From contig CAKOSH010000006.1 of NCBI GenBank assembly GCA_934102215.1, positions 1-64,000 on the forward strand: 64,000 nucleotides of DNA, given 5' to 3'. This document shows positions 59,273-64,000 of the stretch, one piece after another. The stretch comes from an uncultured Bacilli bacterium. GTDB taxonomy: Bacteria; Bacillota_I; Bacilli_A; RF39; UBA660. The position numbers and the translations under genes were made by a program. The stretch's first letter is position 1. Each line of letters starts with the position of its first letter. Below the pieces are notes generated by a model. That model had not been told where the DNA came from. It was given only the letters and a program-made list of their open reading frames with translations, and made no database searches.

Positions 59273-60466
59273 TTAGTCATTACTATAATTTGTAAAGTAT
59301 CTTTGAATTAATACTACTGGTGTTCCTTTGTCTCCACTTCCACTTGTTAAATCGCAAAGGCTTCCTAGTAAATCAGTGTAGCGTCTTGGTGTTGTACCTT
59401 GAGATGCCATAGTTCCTTTTAATTCTTTATCTTTTTCTCTTATTGCTTCTTTCATTGCGTTATTTAGTTCTTCACCTTGTAAATCTTTAAATCTATTTTC
59501 ACTAAAATATTTTAGTTTTATTTCATTAGGACTTCCTTCTAGTCCTTTAGTATAAGCAGGACTAACTACAGGATCAGCAAGTTCCCATATCTTGCCTACT
59601 GGATCTTTAAATGCTCCATCTCCATATACCATAACTTCAATATTCTTACCAGTTCTTTCTTTCATAAGTTCTTGAACTCTTAATACAAGTTTATCACCTG
59701 TTCTTGGAAATAATTTAACTCTTTCTTCAGTTGAACGATTACTACCTAAAAGTCCATATGGTGAATATCCACTTCCATCAACACTTTCATTTAATATTTC
59801 ACTTAACATAATTACATGAGCATTACTATCCTTATCAAGAATTCTCTTTTTAGTTTCAAATCTAGTATGAATATCACTTACGATTACATCTTTAGTATAG
59901 TTAAGAATATCCTCTGGATTATTTGAGAATACCATTTCAAATTCACAGCCTTCTTTAAGTACTAAATCTCTATATACTTCATACATGTTAACACCAGTAA
60001 ACATATGTTTAAATCTAATGAATTTATCCTTATATTCTTCTTCAGTAATTAAATCTTTTGATGGATTAATATTATATTTTACTAAATCTTCCTTATATAA
60101 AATATCATTACCTACTTCATCACTTGGATAACTTGATAATAATGTTATCTTTTTAGTACTTTTCGCTATTGATGATAAAAGAACTGCAAATCTATTGCGA
60201 CTTAATATTGGAAATACTACTCCTATATGTTCACTATTATTAAGTTTATTTTTAATGTCTTTTGATATTTGGTCTAGTGTTGCGAAGTTTCCTTCACTTA
60301 TTCCAACTACTGCTTCAGTAATAGCGATGACATCTCTATCTTCAAATTCAAAGTTTTCAGTTTCACTTGCTTTAATAACTGAATCTACAACTAATGATGC
60401 AAGGTCACATCCTTCTTTTATGATAGGTGTTCTAATACCTCTTACTATTGTTCCTACATTTCTCAT
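59273..60466 (-). CDS. Coenzyme F420-0:L-glutamate ligase-like protein (CofE family)
   Basis: The 397-residue protein matches the Bacillota branch of the F420 ligase domain family (PF01996), with a Rossmann-type core, the segment GDKLVLRVQELMKERTGKNIEVMVYGDGAF (cited here by its ends only: GDKL and YGDGAF), and a GTMASQGTTPRRYTDLL ending. True CofE adds glutamates to coenzyme F420. No other F420 gene is visible, and most Bacillota do not make F420, so this branch probably acts on another substrate. Confidence 0.7.
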   Translation of the reverse strand: MRNVGTIVRGIRTPIIKEGCDLASLVVDSVIKASETENFEFEDRDVIAITEAVVGISEGNFATLDQISKDIKNKLNNSEHIGVVFPILSRNRFAVLLSSIAKSTKKITLLSSYPSDEVGNDILYKEDLVKYNINPSKDLITEEEYKDKFIRFKHMFTGVNMYEVYRDLVLKEGCEFEMVFSNNPEDILNYTKDVIVSDIHTRFETKKRILDKDSNAHVIMLSEILNESVDGSGYSPYGLLGSNRSTEERVKLFPRTGDKLVLRVQELMKERTGKNIEVMVYGDGAFKDPVGKIWELADPVVSPAYTKGLEGSPNEIKLKYFSENRFKDLQGEELNNAMKEAIREKDKELKGTMASQGTTPRRYTDLLGSLCDLTSGSGDKGTPVVLIQRYFTNYSND

Positions 60467-60536
60467 AAATCACTCTCCTATTATAGTTTAGCATTTCATA
60501 GATAAAATTTAAACATAATTAAACATTTTGTTTACA

Positions 60537-60563
60537 AAAAAAATAGTGATAAACACTATTTCA
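60537..60563 (-). terminator. Terminator of the Asn/Gln-rich membrane protein gene
   Basis: AAATAGTG and CACTATTT (60541-60548, 60554-60561) form an 8-bp stem followed by a T run on the minus strand. It includes the stop codon. Confidence 0.8.
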
Positions 60564-61362
60564 AAAATCTAAATCCACCTACTATACTTGTATTTTTACT
60601 TTTACCATTAAATGTATTTACCATGCCTACTGCTGTTATAGCGATAACTAGACAATATAACATATAGCTTATAAAGTTTACCCATCCTGGTGTTGTACTA
60701 CTGTATCTATATGTTGTTGTAAATAGTGATCTAAATACTTTATTAAAGAAAAATACTATTGACCATGCAAGTGTAATATTTAATCCTTGATTTATATGAA
60801 AATATAGGAATCTTGATTTTTTATATTTACCTGAAAGTAATGGTAATAAGAATAAAAATGGTATATAGCACATTGTTGCAAGAATTCTAAATGGCACCAC
60901 TTCTTCTTTAGTGAATGTATTTGTGTAGTCTTTAGTATTAATTATTTTTTCAAGGAAACTAATTGTTTTATCACTAAAATCTTCAGAAGCTGATTTTTTA
61001 CTTAAGTCTACCATTTCTATATTATTTTGTTGTCCTTGTTGGCTATTTGTAGTTTTACTTTGAAGAACATTTTGTTGGTTTTGCTGACTCACATTTTGCA
61101 TTTGAACTGTTTTTTGAGATTGTGTATTCAAAACATTTTGTGGTGGCACCCCTGTCATACTTGGATTTTGCACTTGACCTATATTTTGATTAGGCATTAC
61201 ACTTTGTCCTTGCATAGGCTGCATTACAGTTTGTATGTGATTTTGATTCACTCTTCCCATTTGCATTCCTGATTGTACTGCATTATTTATATTATTAACA
61301 TTTTGATTTACTGTGCCGTTATTTTGATTCATTTGATTTATGTTATTTGGGTTATTATTCAT
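60556..61362 (-). CDS. Asn/Gln-rich membrane protein (DUF4870/Tic20-like C-terminus)
   Basis: The 268-residue protein has an N-terminal ~120-residue stretch dominated by Asn and Gln (repeats such as NQNNGTVNQN, QPMQGQ), which looks prion-like or disordered, then three or four transmembrane helices (CYIPFLFLLPLL, FLYFHINQGLNITLAW and later ones). The latter part matches DUF4870/Tic20-like proteins of unknown function. It stands alone between the CofE-like gene and tRNA-Leu, with its own terminator. Confidence 0.75.
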   Translation of the reverse strand: MNNNPNNINQMNQNNGTVNQNVNNINNAVQSGMQMGRVNQNHIQTVMQPMQGQSVMPNQNIGQVQNPSMTGVPPQNVLNTQSQKTVQMQNVSQQNQQNVLQSKTTNSQQGQQNNIEMVDLSKKSASEDFSDKTISFLEKIINTKDYTNTFTKEEVVPFRILATMCYIPFLFLLPLLSGKYKKSRFLYFHINQGLNITLAWSIVFFFNKVFRSLFTTTYRYSSTTPGWVNFISYMLYCLVIAITAVGMVNTFNGKSKNTSIVGGFRFLK

Positions 61363-61454
61363 CTTTTTCCTCCTACTATAATTTGATTATAACATAATTT
61401 TCATAATAAATACTATGCTATTTAATATATTTTATGTTATAATTGATGAGTAAT

Positions 61455-61541
61455 GCAAGAGTGGCGGAATTGGTAGACGCAGCAGACTCAAAATCTGCCG
61501 GTAGTAATACCTTGAGGGTTCGATTCCCTTTTCTTGCACCA
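61455..61541 (+). tRNA. tRNA-Leu (CAA)
   Basis: The class II tRNA has acceptor GCAAGAG with TTCTTGC, anticodon stem GCAGA/TCTGC with loop CTCAAAA and anticodon CAA, a long variable arm, T loop TTCGATT and an encoded CCA end. It reads UUG leucine codons. No tRNA fragment repeat is seen nearby. Confidence 0.95.
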
Positions 61542-61553
61542 AGATTGAATATT

Positions 61554-61577
61554 AAAAGCCTTTTTAGGGCTTTTTTA
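61554..61577 (+). terminator. Terminator after tRNA-Leu
   Basis: AAAAGCC and GGGCTTTT (within 61554-61574) form a stem followed by TTT, just downstream of the tRNA. Confidence 0.8.
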
Positions 61578-61666
61578 TTTATTGCTTTTGTTTCATCAAA
61601 TCATCATATTATTGTTCACATAATGAAATATTCATGATACAATAAAATTCATTAGTGAGGAAAAAT

Positions 61667-62212
61667 ATGAGAACATATAATGGTGATAATTATAAGAAAA
61701 TTGCAATATTGGGTTCATTTAGTAAGCATTATGACTTAATTGTTGATGTTTCAAAGAAATTTATAGATAATGGATTTAATATGCTAGTTCCTAAAATCGA
61801 AGGAGTTAAAGATAGTAATAGTAGTTTTTTAATTCTAATTGGAGATACTTCTAATGACCCAAGACAATTAGAACTAGATTATCTTAATAAATGTTTAGAA
61901 GCTGATTTAGTGTATGTATGTAATAAAGATGGCTATATTGGTACAACAGTTGCATTTGAGCTTGGCGTGTTAACTAGTTATGGACAAGAAATTTATTTTA
62001 TGGAAAAACCAAATGATGATTTATTTTTTAGTATGATTCATGTACCTCAAGATGCAATATGTAGTCCTGAAACTTTAATTAATAGAATTTCATTACATAA
62101 TATGATATGGAATAGTAGAGATTGGTTTGATAGTGATGATAAAGACACTAAAATTCCTTTTGCACTTATTAAAAAAAGAAATAATGATACTTGGCCAAAA
62201 GTCATAAAATAA
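61667..62212 (+). CDS. Nucleoside 2-deoxyribosyltransferase-like protein
   Basis: The ~181-residue protein resembles the nucleoside 2-deoxyribosyltransferase-like (DUF4406/YtoQ-type) fold: KIAILGSFSKHYDLIVDV near the start, ADLVYVCNKDGYIGTTVAFELGVLTSYGQEIYFME (cited by its ends ADLVYV and YGQEIY) in the middle, with the Glu-Leu-Gly motif that binds ribose. Such proteins salvage nucleosides or, in defence systems, act on nucleotides. ATG at 61667 follows GTGAGG. It opens an accessory-looking block with the unknown gene at 62269. Confidence 0.7.
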   Translation: MRTYNGDNYKKIAILGSFSKHYDLIVDVSKKFIDNGFNMLVPKIEGVKDSNSSFLILIGDTSNDPRQLELDYLNKCLEADLVYVCNKDGYIGTTVAFELGVLTSYGQEIYFMEKPNDDLFFSMIHVPQDAICSPETLINRISLHNMIWNSRDWFDSDDKDTKIPFALIKKRNNDTWPKVIK

Positions 62213-62268
62213 TGAGTTTTATATTAAATTATGTAATTTAATAAAATCAATTAGAAAGGAAATATCAT

Positions 62269-63234
62269 ATGACAAATAATATTAAAAATATCATTTATAA
62301 ACTAAAAGACAGCAAAAGATATAGGAAATTTAAAAATTGTAGTTTACCCTATCCTTTTTATGATAAGAAAAGAAATATCTTTGAATGGGTAAAATATTCT
62401 AAAACGAATGAGTATGAAACTAGTAATAATTTATTAGATACTTTTAGTAATACTAATACCCTTGGAATAACATATCACTATAAAGCAAAATTTTATAATT
62501 GCGAAAAGGATAAATATGAATACAATATTAATCATTGCCACAGTTTTGAAGGGTTATTATATGGATTATATAGATATCCTGAATCTTTTGAAATACCAGA
62601 AGAATATATAGATGAATATAGTATTCAAGAATTAAATTATATTAAAAGTATGAAAAATTATTTCAAATTAATAAATTTAAAAGATGAAACTTATAATAAA
62701 GAATTAAAAGAATTAGATGATACTTTTGAAAGAATTGATAAAAAGATACATAAGTCAATAAAAGATAAAATATTTTTACATTATACCTATCAAAGAAAAT
62801 GGGATAATATAAACGAAAAAGATAAATTAAAAAGATGTGATAATAAAAAAGTATTAGAAATAGAATCTTATCATCAAATATGGACTAAAAATGGTAAAAT
62901 TGCTAGTGCTATAATAGATGGTAAAAAAAACTATAAATTACATGTTAAACATTCTTTTTCTACTTCTAATTTAAATGAAAAACTTTTAGTAGTAAATTCT
63001 AATTTTGAATATGTTGGTATTGTTAAAGTAGTTCATGAAGAATATATAAAATTCAATAGTTTAAAAGAAGATATGGTTAATTATAAACTTGCTGGATTTA
63101 ATAGTTTCAAAGAATATAAAGAAAGTTTATTTGAAGAATTTAAAAATGAATGTAAATCTTTTAATGAAGAATTTACAAAAGATTCATTAATTATTTATGA
63201 TAAATTAGAAGTAGTAGAAAAATTTAGTGATTAA
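62269..63234 (+). CDS. Protein of unknown function, possible ASCH-like C-terminal domain
   Basis: The 321-residue soluble, Lys/Tyr/Asn-rich protein has a ~200-residue N-terminal part without known motifs. Residues ~200-300 (LEIESYHQIWTKNGKIA, KLLVVNSNFEYVGIVKVVHEEYIKFN, LAGFNSFKEYKESLFEEF, cited as short pieces) have the strand-strand-'laGf-sf-eyke' order of ASCH/PUA-like RNA-binding domains, though weakly. AGAAAGGAAA precedes the ATG. It lies 56 bp after the deoxyribosyltransferase-like gene and may share its promoter. Confidence 0.55.
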   Translation: MTNNIKNIIYKLKDSKRYRKFKNCSLPYPFYDKKRNIFEWVKYSKTNEYETSNNLLDTFSNTNTLGITYHYKAKFYNCEKDKYEYNINHCHSFEGLLYGLYRYPESFEIPEEYIDEYSIQELNYIKSMKNYFKLINLKDETYNKELKELDDTFERIDKKIHKSIKDKIFLHYTYQRKWDNINEKDKLKRCDNKKVLEIESYHQIWTKNGKIASAIIDGKKNYKLHVKHSFSTSNLNEKLLVVNSNFEYVGIVKVVHEEYIKFNSLKEDMVNYKLAGFNSFKEYKESLFEEFKNECKSFNEEFTKDSLIIYDKLEVVEKFSD

Positions 63235-63308
63235 ATTTATTGAGATTAATAATTTATAATTTTATGTTATTTTTTTGAATATTTTTTTTAAAAATATATA
63301 TAATAAAA

Positions 63309-63338
63309 TTGACAAGTATTGTAGAATTATGGTAAAAT
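63309..63338 (+). promoter_or_regulatory. Promoter of the second small RNA candidate
   Basis: TTGACA (63309-63314) and TAAAAT (63333-63338) are separated by 18 bp. Transcription would start near 63345. Confidence 0.75.
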
Positions 63339-63344
63339 ACTTGT

Positions 63345-63443
63345 ACCGAAGGAGAAATCCTTGTCAGGTCTATAACCAATGTATGATTTTGAATTTAGTA
63401 CTTTTGTACCATCTTGGTTAGGAAGAGCGTAAGCTCTTTTTTT
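63345..63443 (+). ncRNA. Three-hairpin small RNA candidate (~100 nt), family unknown
   Basis: A strong promoter is followed by hairpin 1 (AAGGA-gaaa-TCCTT), hairpin 2 (AACCAA with TTGGTT around an inner GTAC-tttt-GTAC), and a terminator (AAGAGC-gtaa-GCTCTT followed by seven Ts). No ribosome-site-supported ORF lies within. The RNA ends beside the 3' end of the convergent DUF3800 gene. The sequence CCGAAGGAG with a later CAGG recalls the glycine aptamer core, but the rest does not fit it. Confidence 0.65.
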
Positions 63444-64000
63444 ATGGTAAAAACAATTTTATCTCAATAAAACTAGTTGGACTTGTTATATCTTTTCCAT
63501 TAATAAGAAAATCATTATATTTGCCATGTAAATAATGTGCTATAAAGTCAGCACTTTGTATTCCATAATTATATGCTGAATTATAAGTTCTATAATCAAT
63601 TGTTAGTCCACTAGTAAGAATAGGCTTATGAATTATTGAATAATCAAAATTAATTATTCCGTTTACTAATTCTTCATAAATTGATTCCTTTAAATTATAA
63701 TATCCATTACTTTTAGACGAGCATTCATCTGATTTTATGTATAAATATAATGGCTTTGATGCATCTATTTTTTTATTTCTAATTGAATATAGAATTATTT
63801 CCTTGATTATTCTTTTTTGAGCATAATCAATATACCTTCCTCTCGATGGCTTACTATTAATTATACTAGGATAAATATTATGATTATTAATAAAAACTCC
63901 AAAATTATTTTGTTGCTTTAACAAATTAAAAATTCTTCTCTTATGAGATGCTTTTATTTTTGTTGTACCTTTTATTTCTATACATTTTTTATTACAATTA
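63442..64000 (-). CDS. DUF3800-domain protein, C-terminal part (5' end beyond the window)
   Basis: The reading frame stays open to the window's right edge, so at least the N-terminal part is missing; a TTG at 63924 is unlikely to be the start. The visible ~185 residues include a KGTTKIKASHKRRIF stretch, LYLYIKSDECSSKSNG, and the C-terminal IQSADFIAHYLHGKY, which matches the conserved end of DUF3800 (a putative RNase H-fold nuclease domain, where 'SAD' is an active-site part). DUF3800 proteins are often near mobile elements or defence genes. It is convergent with the small RNA candidate. Confidence 0.7.
   Translation of the reverse strand, partial: NCNKKCIEIKGTTKIKASHKRRIFNLLKQQNNFGVFINNHNIYPSIINSKPSRGRYIDYAQKRIIKEIILYSIRNKKIDASKPLYLYIKSDECSSKSNGYYNLKESIYEELVNGIINFDYSIIHKPILTSGLTIDYRTYNSAYNYGIQSADFIAHYLHGKYNDFLINGKDITSPTSFIEIKLFLP

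Noticed and set aside
61443..61637. A small protein gene over tRNA-Leu
   Set aside because: It is the tRNA read as codons; no ribosome site.
63345..63443. A glycine riboswitch
   Set aside because: CCGAAGGAG and CAGG recall the aptamer core, but the closing stem and the later conserved bases are missing, and no downstream gene lies on that strand.

Overview
The window is strongly AT-rich DNA from a low-GC Gram-positive-type bacterium of the Bacillota/Bacilli, probably an uncultured host-associated lineage related to RF39/Mollicutes-like Bacilli. Lineage is inferred from gene content only. Supporting signs are the infC-rpmI-rplT operon with an L20-leader-like region, T-box leaders, the rimP-nusA-rnpM-infB-rbfA operon, an arginine deiminase operon, PrsA, YjcZ-like microproteins and YtxH/DUF948 genes. 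A class B penicillin-binding protein, a VanY-type peptidase and a polysaccharide deacetylase suggest the cell makes peptidoglycan.

Layout. 1-1027: a very small putative integrated element at the 3' end of an elongator tRNA-Met gene, bounded by 66-bp direct repeats. 1108-7600: translation and RNA-modification genes on the minus strand (mtaB, rsmE, smr, rplT-rpmI-infC, an archaeal-type proS under a T-box). 7646-10871: YtxH/DUF948 genes, a lipoprotein, trmB and a small low-complexity protein. 10890-14510: arcA-arcC-transporter, with no arcB. 14600-17461: two paralogous lipoproteins and a large secreted protein with ten 18-residue Cys-rich repeats. 17476-21182: a second, bacterial-type proS, a pseudopilin and a GspE/PilB-type ATPase. 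21313-28179: class B PBP, HipA-like kinase, VanY-like peptidase, surface protein and pyrimidine nucleoside phosphorylase. 28189-32450: a surface protein with DUF285 repeats and a GC-rich 3' end that looks like a diversity-generating-retroelement (DGR) variable region, then a YhcG nuclease-like gene with palindromes and a decayed copy, then ssb. 32649-41601: cysteine desulfurase, HIT protein, a lectin-fold-like membrane protein, HerA-type ATPase, and valS plus an HD hydrolase under a Val T-box. 41615-46275: the nusA-infB operon. 46377-47664: a second surface protein with a DGR-like 3' end and an eight-G tract inside its apparent promoter. 47827-55483: single-ring Clp-like ATPase, a small RNA candidate, Y-family polymerase, ATP-grasp-like, deacetylase-like and zinc-peptidase-like genes, serS. 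55562-61541: two microproteins, PrsA, deacetylase, RecX, CofE-like ligase, Asn/Gln-rich membrane protein, tRNA-Leu. 61667-64000: an accessory-looking block (deoxyribosyltransferase-like protein, unknown protein, second small RNA candidate, DUF3800 protein cut by the window edge).

The most unusual content is the pair of surface proteins (28606-30795 and 46377-47609). They share a lectin-fold-like C-terminal domain whose last ~130 bp are much GC-richer than the rest of each gene and differ mainly in codons that could derive from template adenines. This fits two DGR targets whose reverse transcriptase and template lie outside the window. The second also appears to be phase-variable through its promoter. 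The Cys-rich repeat protein and the mini-element at tRNA-Met are the next most interesting items.
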